A stretch of DNA of 16,487 nt, from NCBI GenBank assembly GCA_905200545.1, contig CAJKKQ010000036.1:1-16487 (forward strand), written 5' to 3'. Every line of letters starts with the position of its first letter. Within the stretch, counting starts at the first letter, position 1. The DNA is from an uncultured Oscillibacter sp. Lineage in GTDB: Bacteria; Bacillota; Clostridia; Oscillospirales; Oscillospiraceae. Positions 6,100 to 13,599 of this stretch are shown in pieces. The notes below the pieces were generated by a model. It did no database searches. It was given only the letters and a program-made list of their open reading frames with translations, and had not been told where the DNA came from. The position numbers and the translations under genes were made by a program.

Positions 6100-7338
6100 A
6101 TGCGTTTTTCACGCTTTGCCGCTCTGGTGCTGTCTCTGGTGACAGCCCTGTCCCTGGCCCTTCCCGCCCAGGCTGCGGAGGGGGACGGCTGGCTCATCCC
6201 CAAGGTGAAGGATACCCCGTCCTTTACCGACACGGTGGGAAGCTGGTGTCAATCGGAGGTGGAGACCGTCTATGAATCAGGCCTCATGGAGGGGCAGACC
6301 GCGGAGCGGTTCAACCCCCAGGGCACCCTGATGCCGGAGCACATCGTGGCGGTGTGCGCCCGGCTGTACAGCCTCCTCACCGGTAGGGACGGCACCGTGG
6401 CCCCGGCCCAGGAGGGCCAGGCCTGGTATCAGCCCTACTATGACTACCTGGCCCAGGCGCTGGCCTATGAAGGCGGAGCCGATACCCTGATGCTGAATTT
6501 CCACGCCGGGAAGTACCCCGCCAAGCGGCATGCCTTTGTGGAACTGCTGTCCTTGACCCTGGAAGCCGCCAAGGTGGAACTGCCCGGGATCAATGCCGTG
6601 ACGGTGCTGCCGGACTCCACGGACCCGGCGGTGCTGGCCTTCTACAACGCCGGGATCCTGGCGGGCACGGACCAATACGGCACCTTTGACGGAAACGGGA
6701 TCCTGAACCGGGGTCAGGCGGCAGCCATGCTGGCCCGTCTGGTAGATCCCCAGCAGCGGCAGACCTTCACCCTGCAATCCCTGGATGTCTGCCGGGACAT
6801 CCTGGGGCTGGACCCCTATGCCACCGCCCTCACCGTGGACGGCACCGCCATCCGGGCCGATGTGGTGGCGCCCACCATCTGTACCCTTCTGGAGGAGCGG
6901 TACCACCAGATGGTCAGCGGCGGTCCTGACGCAGGCCGCCTGGACACCGTGCTGACGGAAGCTGCCGACACCATGAAGGAGGACCTGGCCCTGGAGCGCC
7001 TGGCGGCGGAGCGGGGCATTTCCGTCACGCAGGAGGATCTGGCCAAGGAATACGGCGCCATGGTCTCCGGCTACCGGGGCCTCAGCGAGGCTGCCCAGCG
7101 GTGGGAGAACACCCACAATCTTATGAAGAGCCGCCTGTCGGCGCTGTACGCCCAGCAGTATGGCAGTGAAAACTGGGGCTCCTCTCCCTCGGGCCCGGCG
7201 GAGACCCCGGGCAGCATCCGGATGGAGAGCGACCTGGCTGCAGCCAAAGCCGCTATGACCGTGACCCTCTCGGATTCCCTCAGCAGTCTGGATCTTGCCG
7301 CCGCCCAGACCCGGCTGGTCCAGAGTCCGCTTTTCTAA
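6100..7338 (+). CDS. Secreted S-layer-homology (SLH) domain protein with SurA-N-like C-terminal region
   Basis: The 412-residue precursor has a classic signal peptide (basic MRFSR start, hydrophobic core, LPAQA cleavage near residue 25). The mature part begins with an SLH-type repeat (about 41-92, FTDTVGSWCQSEVETVYESG ... FNPQGTLMPEHIVAV). A weak middle repeat follows (about 105-155), then a third (about 168-215, YNAGILAGTDQYGTFDGNG then LNRGQAAAMLARL). SLH domains bind secondary cell-wall polymer, so the protein should sit on the cell surface. The later part (about 243-355) has a TVDGTAIRADVV opening and a helical ERGISVTQEDLAKEY section, resembling the N-terminal chaperone domain of SurA/PrsA foldases, without a visible PPIase domain. 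ATG 6100 follows TTGGAGGTGG. It is the fourth gene of the hisS run. Substrate and partner are unknown. Confidence 0.82.
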   Translation: MRFSRFAALVLSLVTALSLALPAQAAEGDGWLIPKVKDTPSFTDTVGSWCQSEVETVYESGLMEGQTAERFNPQGTLMPEHIVAVCARLYSLLTGRDGTVAPAQEGQAWYQPYYDYLAQALAYEGGADTLMLNFHAGKYPAKRHAFVELLSLTLEAAKVELPGINAVTVLPDSTDPAVLAFYNAGILAGTDQYGTFDGNGILNRGQAAAMLARLVDPQQRQTFTLQSLDVCRDILGLDPYATALTVDGTAIRADVVAPTICTLLEERYHQMVSGGPDAGRLDTVLTEAADTMKEDLALERLAAERGISVTQEDLAKEYGAMVSGYRGLSEAAQRWENTHNLMKSRLSALYAQQYGSENWGSSPSGPAETPGSIRMESDLAAAKAAMTVTLSDSLSSLDLAAAQTRLVQSPLF

Positions 7339-7380
7339 TACGATCACCATATTCCAAAAACAGAAAGGAATTTTTGAACT

Positions 7381-9156
7381 ATGATGCAGAACCGTACCCA
7401 TACCTGCGGAGAGCTGCGCCTCTCCGACGCCGGCAAGGCCGTGAAGATCTGCGGCTGGCTGGAAAACGTCCGGGAAGTGGGCGCCGAACTGGCTTTCGCC
7501 GTGGTTCGGGACTTCTACGGCACCACCCAGGTGGTGGCGGAGACCCCTGAGATGGTAAACACCTTCAAGGCCATCACCAAGGAGTCCACCATCTCCGTGG
7601 AGGGCACCGTCCGGGAGCGGGCCAGCAAGTCCGCCAAGATGGCCACCGGCGAAATTGAGATCGTCCCGGAGAAGATCGAGGTACTGGGCCGCTGCCGCCA
7701 CAACGAGCTGCCCTTCCAGATCAACCGCAGCCGGGAGGCCGACGAGGCCCAGCGGCTCAAGTACCGCTATCTGGACCTGCGCAACCCCGCCGTCAAGCAG
7801 AACATCATCCTGCGCTGCCAGGTGGTTGCCGCCATCCGTCAGGCCATGACGGAACACGGCTTCCTGGAGATCACCACCCCCATCCTGACGGCCTCCTCCC
7901 CCGAGGGCGCCCGGGACTACCTGGTGCCCGCCCGGAACCACCCCGGCAAGTTCTACGCCCTGCCCCAGGCTCCCCAGCAGTTCAAGCAGCTGCTGATGAC
8001 CTCCGGCTTTGACCGCTATTTCCAGATCGCCCCCTGCTTCCGGGACGAGGACGCCCGGGCCGACCGCTCCCCCGGCGAGTTCTACCAGCTGGATATGGAG
8101 ATGGCCTTCGCCTCCCAGGAGGACGTGTTCGCCGTTCTGGAGGACGTGCTGCCTCCCATCTTCGCCAAGTACGGCAAGTATGACCGCGCCTCCAGCGCGC
8201 CCTTCATGCGCATCCCCTACACCGAGGCCATGGAGAAGTACGGCTCCGACAAGCCGGACCTGCGCATCGACCTCACCGTTCAGGATGTGACGGAGGTGCT
8301 CTCCGGCTGCGGCTTCGGGCCCTTCGAGGGCAACCGCGTCAAGGCCGTGGTGGTGGGCGACTTCCACGAGACCCGCAAATTCATCGACAAGACCCTTGCT
8401 GACGTGGAGGTGGTCTCCGGCGGCAAGCCCTACTGGTTCCGCCTGGACGAGAACGGCGAGATTGTGGGCGGCATCGCCAAGTTCGTCTCCCCCATCAAGG
8501 AGCAGGTGGTCTCCGCTTTAAACCTGAAACCCAATGACTTCGTGGCCCTCTCCGCCGGCAAGCTGGGCGAGGCCCAGAAGACCGCCGGCGTCCTGGTGAA
8601 GACCCTGGGCGCCGCCGTCCCCGGCCACATGGACAAGGAGCAGTATGCCTTCTGCTGGATCGTGGACTTCCCCATGTACGAGATCGGCGAGGAGTCCGGG
8701 GAGCTGGAGTTCTGCCACAACCCCTTCTCCATGCCCTCCGGCGGCCTGGAGGTGCTCCTCAAGGCGGAGCGGGGCGAGATTGACCCCCTCACCATCACCG
8801 CCGACCAGTACGACCTGGTGTGCAACGGCGTGGAGCTCTCCTCCGGCGCCGTGCGGAACCACGACCCTGAGATCATGATCAAGGCCTTCGAGATGGTCCG
8901 TCTGGGCGAGGAGGACGTGAAAGCCAAGTTCCCCGCCATGTACAACGCCTTTACCTACGGCGCACCCCCCCATGCCGGTATTGCCCCGGGCATTGACCGC
9001 ATGGTGATGCTGCTGGCGGGCGAGGACTCCATCCGGGAGATCATCCCCTTCCCCATGAACAAGAATGCCATGGATGTGATGATGGGAGCCCCCAGCGAGG
9101 TGACGCAGAAGCAGCTGGATGAGCTGCACATCGCCATCGTCAAACCCGAGGAATAA
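7381..9156 (+). CDS. aspS: Aspartyl-tRNA synthetase (bacterial type)
   Basis: AspRS charges tRNA-Asp, and in bacteria lacking AsnRS may also mischarge tRNA-Asn. The 591-residue length and domain order fit the bacterial type: an OB-fold anticodon-binding domain (about 1-105), the class II core with RYLDLRNP (129-136), the FRDEDARADRS motif 2 region (220-230) and EFYQLDMEM. A GAD insertion domain (about 300-420) follows, then motif 3 PGIDRMVMLL near the C-terminus. In the OB-fold, the usual GWVxRRRDxG reads GWLENVREVG, so two of three arginines are lost while the third (Arg31, equivalent to E. coli Arg28) is kept. Whether it is discriminating cannot be told here. ATG 7381 follows AGAAAGGAA; the second Met codon at 7384 is an equally possible start. 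It is the last gene of the T-box operon, followed by a terminator. Confidence 0.96.
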   Translation: MMQNRTHTCGELRLSDAGKAVKICGWLENVREVGAELAFAVVRDFYGTTQVVAETPEMVNTFKAITKESTISVEGTVRERASKSAKMATGEIEIVPEKIEVLGRCRHNELPFQINRSREADEAQRLKYRYLDLRNPAVKQNIILRCQVVAAIRQAMTEHGFLEITTPILTASSPEGARDYLVPARNHPGKFYALPQAPQQFKQLLMTSGFDRYFQIAPCFRDEDARADRSPGEFYQLDMEMAFASQEDVFAVLEDVLPPIFAKYGKYDRASSAPFMRIPYTEAMEKYGSDKPDLRIDLTVQDVTEVLSGCGFGPFEGNRVKAVVVGDFHETRKFIDKTLADVEVVSGGKPYWFRLDENGEIVGGIAKFVSPIKEQVVSALNLKPNDFVALSAGKLGEAQKTAGVLVKTLGAAVPGHMDKEQYAFCWIVDFPMYEIGEESGELEFCHNPFSMPSGGLEVLLKAERGEIDPLTITADQYDLVCNGVELSSGAVRNHDPEIMIKAFEMVRLGEEDVKAKFPAMYNAFTYGAPPHAGIAPGIDRMVMLLAGEDSIREIIPFPMNKNAMDVMMGAPSEVTQKQLDELHIAIVKPEE

Positions 9157-9166
9157 ACCATCTGTC

Positions 9167-9202
9167 AAAAAAAGGCGGAGCCACAAGGCTCCGTCTTTTT
9201 TT
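9167..9202 (+). terminator. Intrinsic terminator after aspS
   Basis: GGCGGAGCC (9174-9182) pairs with GGCTCCGTC (9187-9195) over an ACAA loop with one G-U pair. The stem is extended by seven A-T pairs and followed by seven T (9196-9202). The symmetric A and T runs would also allow function on the minus strand. It closes the hisS-aspS transcription unit. Confidence 0.92.
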
Positions 9203-9238
9203 GCAAAGGCATCCCCTTACTGGGGATTCCACCCCCCA

Positions 9239-9266
9239 TTTTCTTTTGGTCTTGCCCAAAAGAAAA
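9239..9266. repeat. Palindrome in the left end of the element
   Basis: TTTTCTTTTGG (9239-9249) and CCAAAAGAAAA (9256-9266) are exact reverse complements with a 6-base spacer. A further CCAAAAGAAAA copy lies at 9282-9292, so the same arm can pair with either. The mirror palindrome is at 9709-9732 in the right end. Confidence 0.85.
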
Positions 9267-9441
9267 CGGGCCGTGGACGGTCCAAAAGAAAAAACGTAAT
9301 ACCGGGGTCGTGCGAATCAGTGCAGCAAAGGCTTACGGTCTTCTGCCGAGTGCGCCGAACCCGGTACCACTCCAGATGGTTTTTTCCCACATGCCGTACC
9401 TTAGCAGTCAACGGGGTGCAGCCACCGGATGGCCGATACTG

Positions 9442-9508
9442 CTCTTTCCGCTGCCGCTGGCCTGGTGTGCCCGGGCAGCGCGCAGCGAAGCGGAACGCGC
9501 GGAAAGAG
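9442..9508. repeat. Central nested hairpin of the element
   Basis: CTCTTTCCGC (9442-9451) and GCGGAAAGAG (9499-9508) pair perfectly over 10 bp around 47 bases that hold further complementary GC-rich segments. A smaller hairpin follows at 9511-9530 (GCTGGT/ACCAGC, 8-nt loop), then CATGC/GCATG at 9557-9570. This suggests a folded core between the inverted ends. Confidence 0.65.
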
Positions 9509-9652
9509 AAGCTGGTCACATCCAACCAGCACCCCCAGATTCGGCACGCAGAATCACATGCGGGGGCATGGAACTGCAAGCGCCGGTGTCCGGCGCACTT
9601 GGCAGAAGCCTTCCGGGCCTCACGGGCAGCGTCTGAGAAGACCCCCGTATTT

Positions 9653-9676
9653 GCCCCATGGCCTGTGCCATGGGGC
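9653..9676. repeat. 10-bp palindrome in the right end
   Basis: GCCCCATGGC (9653-9662) and GCCATGGGGC (9667-9676) are perfect complements around CTGT. In the alignment of the two ends this is an insertion present only in the right copy, so it may be a secondary change in one arm. Confidence 0.8.
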
Positions 9677-9708
9677 ATAAGCGGTTTTCTCTTCCACCGG
9701 GCGCGGCG

Positions 9709-9732
9709 CATTCTCTTTTTCAAAAGAGAATG
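9709..9732. repeat. Palindrome in the right end of the element
   Basis: CATTCTCTTTT (9709-9719) and AAAAGAGAATG (9722-9732) are exact reverse complements with a 2-base spacer, followed by six G. It is the counterpart of the left palindrome at 9239-9266, with CTC in place of TTC. Confidence 0.85.
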
Positions 9733-9784
9733 GGGGGCGCAGTTCCCCAGGCACCAGCCTGTGACAGGTGCAAAAAAGAGACGG

Positions 9785-9813
9785 TAGAGTTTCCCCTGCA
9801 AACATGGTATACT
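9785..9813 (+). promoter_or_regulatory. Promoter of the NagZ-like operon
   Basis: TGGTATACT at 9805-9813 is an extended -10 element. TAGAGT at 9785-9790 lies 17 bases upstream of the hexamer but is a poor -35. The predicted start is near 9820, leaving a short leader before the GGAGGTG ribosome site at 9831. It lies just outside the inverted-repeat element. Confidence 0.65.
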
Positions 9814-9844
9814 GGTGAAAATGTTCCCCGGGAGGTGCATCCCC

Positions 9845-11047
9845 ATGAAACGCATTCTGACGGCGGTTCTGGCCGCCTTCCTGCTGCTGGTCCTCCCTGC
9901 CTGCGGCGCACCCTCGCAGACGGCACAGGAGCCTCCTGCAGCGCAAGAACCGGAGGAGGCCCCCACCCCGCCTCCGGAGCCCACGGAGGAGGAGCTGGAA
10001 GCCCAGGAGATCGAGGATCTCCTCTCCTCCCTGACCACGGAGGAAAAGGTGGGCCAGCTGTTCTTCGTCCGCTGTCCGGCGGAGAGCGCCGCGGAGGACG
10101 TGGGCACCTACCACCTGGGAGGCTACATCCTCTTCGGCCGGGACTATCAGGACGCTGCGGGAGCCTGGCTCACCCGGGAGCAATTCACCGCCGCGGTGCA
10201 AAGCTACCAGGATGCCGCCCTGGCGGATACCGGCATCCCCCTGCTCATCGGCTCCGACGAGGAGGGGGGCACCGTCACCCGGGCCAGCCGGAACCCCAAC
10301 CTCTTTGACGCCCCCTTCCTCTCCCCCCAGGCTCTGGCCAGGGAGCAGGGGGAGACGGACACACACAACGTCTTTGCCGCCGACGCCTGGGAGAAAAACA
10401 GCGCGCTGCTGGCCCTGGGCATCAATGTGAACCTGGCCCCGGTGGCGGACGTGTCCACCGACCCTGCCGACTTCATCTATGACCGCTCCCTGGGGCAGGA
10501 CGCCCAGGCTACCGCCGACTATGTGTCCGATGTGGTCACCGCCATGGGGGATTGCGGCATCGGCAGCGTTTTGAAGCACTTCCCCGGCTACGGCAATAAC
10601 GCCGACACCCACACCGGCATCGCCGTGGACCAGCGGAGCCTGGAGAGCTTTGAGAAAAGCGACTTTCTCCCCTTCTCCGCCGGCATCGCCGCCGGGGGCG
10701 GAAAGACCGCCGTGCTGGTGTCCCACAACATCATGACGGCGGTGGACGATTCCCTCCCCGCCTCCCTCTCCCCGGCGGTCCACGACCTTCTCCGGGACCA
10801 GCTGGGCTTTGACGGCGTGGTGATGACCGACGATCTGGCCATGGAAGCCGTAGCCGCATACGCCGCTGACGGTGCCGTGGCCGTCATGGCCCTCCAGGCG
10901 GGGAATGACCTGGTGATCACCACCGACTACCGCACCCAGATCCCCAAGGTGCTGGAGGCGGTGGAAAACGGCACCCTCTCCATGGACACCATCGACACAG
11001 CCTGCCGCCGCCTTCTTACCTGGAAGCAGCATCTGGGCCTTTTGTAA
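9845..11047 (+). CDS. nagZ: Family 3 glycoside hydrolase lipoprotein, beta-N-acetylhexosaminidase (NagZ-like)
   Basis: NagZ-type GH3 enzymes remove N-acetylglucosamine from muropeptides; in Gram-positives a lipoprotein form acts outside the membrane in wall turnover. The 400-residue precursor has a lipoprotein signal with lipobox LPAC (Cys20), then a Pro/Glu-rich linker (21-50). The TIM-barrel domain shows SDEEGGTVTR (137-146), NVNLAPVADVSTDP (194-207), KHFPGYGNNADTHTG (244-258) with the Asp254-x-His256 acid/base pair, and GVVMTDDLAM (324-333) carrying the nucleophile Asp. The usual KHFPGHG has Tyr for the second His. There is no second GH3 domain, as in short NagZ proteins. ATG 9845 follows GGAGGTG; an upstream in-frame ATG at 9815 would spoil the signal peptide. 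First gene of a five-gene run. Confidence 0.92.
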   Translation: MKRILTAVLAAFLLLVLPACGAPSQTAQEPPAAQEPEEAPTPPPEPTEEELEAQEIEDLLSSLTTEEKVGQLFFVRCPAESAAEDVGTYHLGGYILFGRDYQDAAGAWLTREQFTAAVQSYQDAALADTGIPLLIGSDEEGGTVTRASRNPNLFDAPFLSPQALAREQGETDTHNVFAADAWEKNSALLALGINVNLAPVADVSTDPADFIYDRSLGQDAQATADYVSDVVTAMGDCGIGSVLKHFPGYGNNADTHTGIAVDQRSLESFEKSDFLPFSAGIAAGGGKTAVLVSHNIMTAVDDSLPASLSPAVHDLLRDQLGFDGVVMTDDLAMEAVAAYAADGAVAVMALQAGNDLVITTDYRTQIPKVLEAVENGTLSMDTIDTACRRLLTWKQHLGLL

Positions 11048-11122
11048 AACCGATGCTGCAAATCCCCGTCCTTTTAGGGAAAGAACCTCATTGGAAGAGC
11101 GGATGAAAAAGGAGGCGTTCCC

Positions 11123-12040
11123 ATGAAGCCATCTTTGCGGATTTTTGGCCTCTCGGCCCTTGCCATGTGCCTGTTGACGGTCTTTGCCCTGGCGGACTCC
11201 GGCCCCAAGGACCTGCTGACAGTGCGGGTGGAACACCCCCCGGAGGAGGGGTACTACCTGGACCTGGTGGCGGAGGGGGAATATGAAGGGCACACCTACG
11301 GAAGCGGTGACAGTGAATACAGCGGCATCGATTGGAGTTACTCGGATGAGGAAGCGGCAGCCCTGGACGCGGAATTGCTGGACGCCCTGCGCACCGCCGT
11401 GCCGGAGGGATCCCATGCCTGCACGGCGGAGGGCACCAATGGCGCCCCCATGTGGGGCGATCTGGAGGGGGAGGACAGTCTCTCGGGCGCCCGGCTCCAC
11501 ACGTTCAGCTATTTCGGCGTACCGGACACCTATCAGATCCTGATCGTCACCAAAGACGGGGACTCCTACCTCTCCCCGCCCTGCACCCGGCAGGTGCTCC
11601 AGTCCTCCGTCACCGTGGACTGGGCGTCGAAGTCTGTGGCGGTACCGTCGGTGTGGGCAAGCTATGTACTGCAATTTCTGTGCACCGCCCTCACCACCCT
11701 GGTCATTGAGGGAGGACTGCTGCTGCTCTTCGGCTTCGGCAAGACGAAACGCAACCGGCTGGTATTTCTGCTGGTGAACCTCGTCACCCAGGGAGGACTG
11801 GCTGTGTATACCGCCCATCTTTTCCTCCGCCACGGGGTCAGCGGCTGGTCGGTGCTTTTCGGCCTGATCCCGGCGGAACTGGTCATCACCGCAGTGGAAG
11901 CGCTGCTCTACCGGTATCTGCTCACCGGGCAGACTCGGGCCCGGGCCACCGCCTACGGCGTTCTCGCCAATCTCTGCTCCGCCGCTCTGGGAATTTTCCT
12001 GGCAGAGCCTGTGTGGCAGTTGATGGTATCAATTCTCTGA
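11123..12040 (+). CDS. Membrane protein of unknown function with extracytoplasmic N-terminal domain
   Basis: I do not recognise the family with confidence. The 305 residues comprise an N-terminal signal or anchor (about 5-24, ending ALADSG) and an acidic extracytoplasmic domain (about 25-175) rich in Tyr, Gly, Asp and Glu with two Cys (100, 154) that could form a disulfide. Four hydrophobic helices follow (about 180-205, 212-235, 242-268, 277-303). The second begins with LVFLLVNLVTQGGL, a pattern I associate with uncharacterised clostridial membrane proteins. AAAAAGGAGG precedes ATG 11123. The 75-base gap after the NagZ-like gene holds no clear promoter or terminator, and the next gene follows by 20 bases, so it is probably cotranscribed. 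The domain pattern suggests an envelope sensor or assembly protein, but this is only inference. Confidence 0.8.
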   Translation: MKPSLRIFGLSALAMCLLTVFALADSGPKDLLTVRVEHPPEEGYYLDLVAEGEYEGHTYGSGDSEYSGIDWSYSDEEAAALDAELLDALRTAVPEGSHACTAEGTNGAPMWGDLEGEDSLSGARLHTFSYFGVPDTYQILIVTKDGDSYLSPPCTRQVLQSSVTVDWASKSVAVPSVWASYVLQFLCTALTTLVIEGGLLLLFGFGKTKRNRLVFLLVNLVTQGGLAVYTAHLFLRHGVSGWSVLFGLIPAELVITAVEALLYRYLLTGQTRARATAYGVLANLCSAALGIFLAEPVWQLMVSIL

Positions 12041-12060
12041 CACGAAAGGAATGCTTCCCC

Positions 12061-13227
12061 ATGGAAACGGAAAAACTCTACTATACCGACCCCTTTCTCA
12101 CCACCTTTACCGCCAAAGTCCTCTCCTGTGAGGCGGGCAAGGGCGGGTATCTTGTCACCCTGGACCGCACCGCCTTCTATCCCGAGGGAGGCGGCCAGCC
12201 CGCCGACCACGGGACCCTGGGCGGCATTGCCGTCACCGATGTCCATGAAAAGGACGGGGTGGTAATCCACACTGTCGAAAAAGCGGTGGAAATTGGCGAA
12301 AACGTCACCGGCAGCATCGACTGGGCCCGGCGCTTCGACCACATGCAGCAGCACTCGGGGGAGCACATCCTCTCCGGTATTTTGTGCCATAACTACCACT
12401 GTGACAATGTGGGCTTCCATCTGGGGGCCGACACCGTCACCATCGACTACAACACCGACATCTCCTGGGAGGAGGCCCTGGCGGCGGAGTACCAGGCCAA
12501 CCAGGTCATCTGGGCGGACGCCCCGGTGGAGATCACCTACCCCTCCCCGGCGGAGCTGGAGCAGCTGGACTACCGCAGCAAAAAGGCCCTGACGGGGAAG
12601 GTGCGCATCGTCACCTTCCCGGAGGCGGACTGCTGCGCCTGCTGCGGCACCCATGTCCTCCGGGCGGGCCAGGTGGGCATCATCAAGGTCCTCTCCTGCC
12701 AGAAGTTCCGCTCCGGCGTGCGGATGGAGATCCTCTGCGGGGAGCGGGCCTGGCGCTACCTCTCCGGCACCTATGACCAGGCCCACGCCGTGGGCCAGCA
12801 CCTGAGCGTCAAGCCCCTGGAGGCCGCCGCCGCGGTGGAGCGCCTCACCGAGGAGCTCACCGCCGCCAAAGCCCGCATGGCGGAGCTGGAGGGGGAGGTC
12901 TTTTCCCACAAAGCCCACGAATATTGTGGAAAAGGGGACGTGGTACTGGTAGAGCCCCCTCTGCGGCCGGATGGCGTCCGGCGCCTGGCGGACGCCGTGG
13001 CCCGGGAGTGCGGGGGGCTTGCGGCGGTATTCGCCGGGGAAGACGGCCGCTACAACTACGCCCTGGTGCGCGCCGACGGGGCAGACATCGCCCCCCTGGT
13101 AAAATCCATGAACGCTGCCCTCACCGGACGGGGCGGCGGCCGCAGCGGCTTTGCCCAGGGCAGCGTTCAGACGGACGCGGACACCATCCATACCTTTTTC
13201 AACAATTTTGCCGGAAAGGTGGAATAA
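12061..13227 (+). CDS. alaX: Alanyl-tRNA editing protein, AlaX-long type
   Basis: AlaX proteins are free-standing relatives of the AlaRS editing domain that deacylate Ser- or Gly-tRNA-Ala, guarding against mistranslation. The 388-residue protein begins with a beta-rich domain containing FYPEGGGQPADHG (39-51), which marks the long AlaX type. The zinc-binding editing core has HMQQHSGEH (94-102, HxxxH at 98/102) and CCGTH (194-198, CxxxH). A helical linker (about 255-295) leads to a C-terminal DHHA1-like domain with a glycine-rich GRGGGRSGFAQGS segment. All metal ligands are present, and there is no aminoacylation domain. The start is set by GAAAGGAA at 12044-12051; an in-frame codon at 12013 overlaps the previous gene. 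The small DUF6881-like gene follows by 6 bases. Confidence 0.92.
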   Translation: METEKLYYTDPFLTTFTAKVLSCEAGKGGYLVTLDRTAFYPEGGGQPADHGTLGGIAVTDVHEKDGVVIHTVEKAVEIGENVTGSIDWARRFDHMQQHSGEHILSGILCHNYHCDNVGFHLGADTVTIDYNTDISWEEALAAEYQANQVIWADAPVEITYPSPAELEQLDYRSKKALTGKVRIVTFPEADCCACCGTHVLRAGQVGIIKVLSCQKFRSGVRMEILCGERAWRYLSGTYDQAHAVGQHLSVKPLEAAAAVERLTEELTAAKARMAELEGEVFSHKAHEYCGKGDVVLVEPPLRPDGVRRLADAVARECGGLAAVFAGEDGRYNYALVRADGADIAPLVKSMNAALTGRGGGRSGFAQGSVQTDADTIHTFFNNFAGKVE

Positions 13228-13233
13228 TCCCTC

Positions 13234-13539
13234 ATGCGCTATGTTTTGGTAGAATACGACCATCCCCAGGAGGACGAGGCCAAGCAGGTCTACTCCGAGC
13301 TGGACCGGGAGGGGCTGGAGACCCGGCGGGTGGAGCTCTACCCCAATGGACTGTGGTTTGCCTACGGGGATGAGCATGGCCGGGAGGAGGCCCTCTCCTC
13401 CACCCCCTTCCCCGCGGATGTCCGGGAGCTGAACGTGCCCGGAGAGGTCTCCGCCCGGACCATCGCCCCGGGGGTGTTCCGGGAGGTCTGGGACCAGGCG
13501 GCAGAGCGGCCCGATGGCTTTATGGGCATGTTTTTCTGA
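13234..13539 (+). CDS. Small DUF6881-like protein
   Basis: This 101-residue soluble protein opens RYVLVEYDHPQEDEAKQVYS, then ELDREGLETRRVELYPNG and WFAYGDEHG. This resembles the DUF6881 pattern, in which a strand and YSELD are followed by ExRKVE and xxDG(x)xYA; the match is from memory. No signal peptide, membrane span or catalytic motif is visible, and there are no cysteines. It starts 6 bases after the AlaX-like stop with a weak AAAGGTGG site inside the alaX end, so it is very likely translated from the same transcript. It ends before a 60-base gap and msrA. Its role is unknown; the position between a tRNA-editing gene and a repair gene hints at proteostasis, but only weakly. Confidence 0.75.
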   Translation: MRYVLVEYDHPQEDEAKQVYSELDREGLETRRVELYPNGLWFAYGDEHGREEALSSTPFPADVRELNVPGEVSARTIAPGVFREVWDQAAERPDGFMGMFF

Positions 13540-13553
13540 GAAGCCGCAAAAAA

Positions 13554-13571
13554 TACGCCTGAAAAGGCGTA
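13554..13571 (+). promoter_or_regulatory. GAAA-tetraloop hairpin before msrA
   Basis: TACGCCT (13554-13560) and AGGCGTA (13565-13571) form a perfect 7-bp stem capped by a GAAA tetraloop in the 60-base gap before msrA. No T-run follows, so it is not a standard terminator. It may stabilise or punctuate the polycistronic message. Confidence 0.5.
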
Positions 13572-13599
13572 GCAGGGCGCGTAAGGCGCGGGAGGGTCT

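Larger units (their letters stand above)
9220..9750. repeat. 531-bp non-coding element with long imperfect inverted ends
   Basis: This stretch fills most of the 688-base gap between aspS and the NagZ-like gene and holds no credible gene. Its two ends are inverted copies of each other. The outer CTGGGGA is at 9220-9226 and, reversed, at 9744-9750. CCCCCCATTTTCTTTTG (9232-9248) matches the complement of 9721-9737 with one mismatch. ATACCGGGGTC (9299-9309) matches the complement of 9640-9650 with one mismatch. TTCTGCCGAGTGCGCCG (9341-9357) matches the complement of 9591-9607 with one mismatch. The blocks keep the same order inward, giving ends of roughly 140-160 bases. It resembles a MITE-like or dispersed intergenic repeat, or a giant structured RNA. 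No target-site duplication was identified. Confidence 0.75.

Noticed and set aside
9220..9750. CRISPR array or insertion sequence
   Set aside because: There are no regularly spaced direct repeats and no transposase frame; the structure is two inverted ends, not an array.
9217..10107. Minus-strand and plus-strand open frames in the aspS-NagZ gap
   Set aside because: They run through the palindromes and inverted ends, have no ribosome sites or recognisable protein character, and overlap the NagZ signal-peptide region.
9620..11833. A 737-codon minus-strand open frame across the NagZ-like and membrane-protein genes
   Set aside because: It covers two clear plus-strand genes, shows no known domains and is explained by codon bias. 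Similar antisense frames at 592-1800, 6277-8367 and 11953-14166 were rejected for the same reason.
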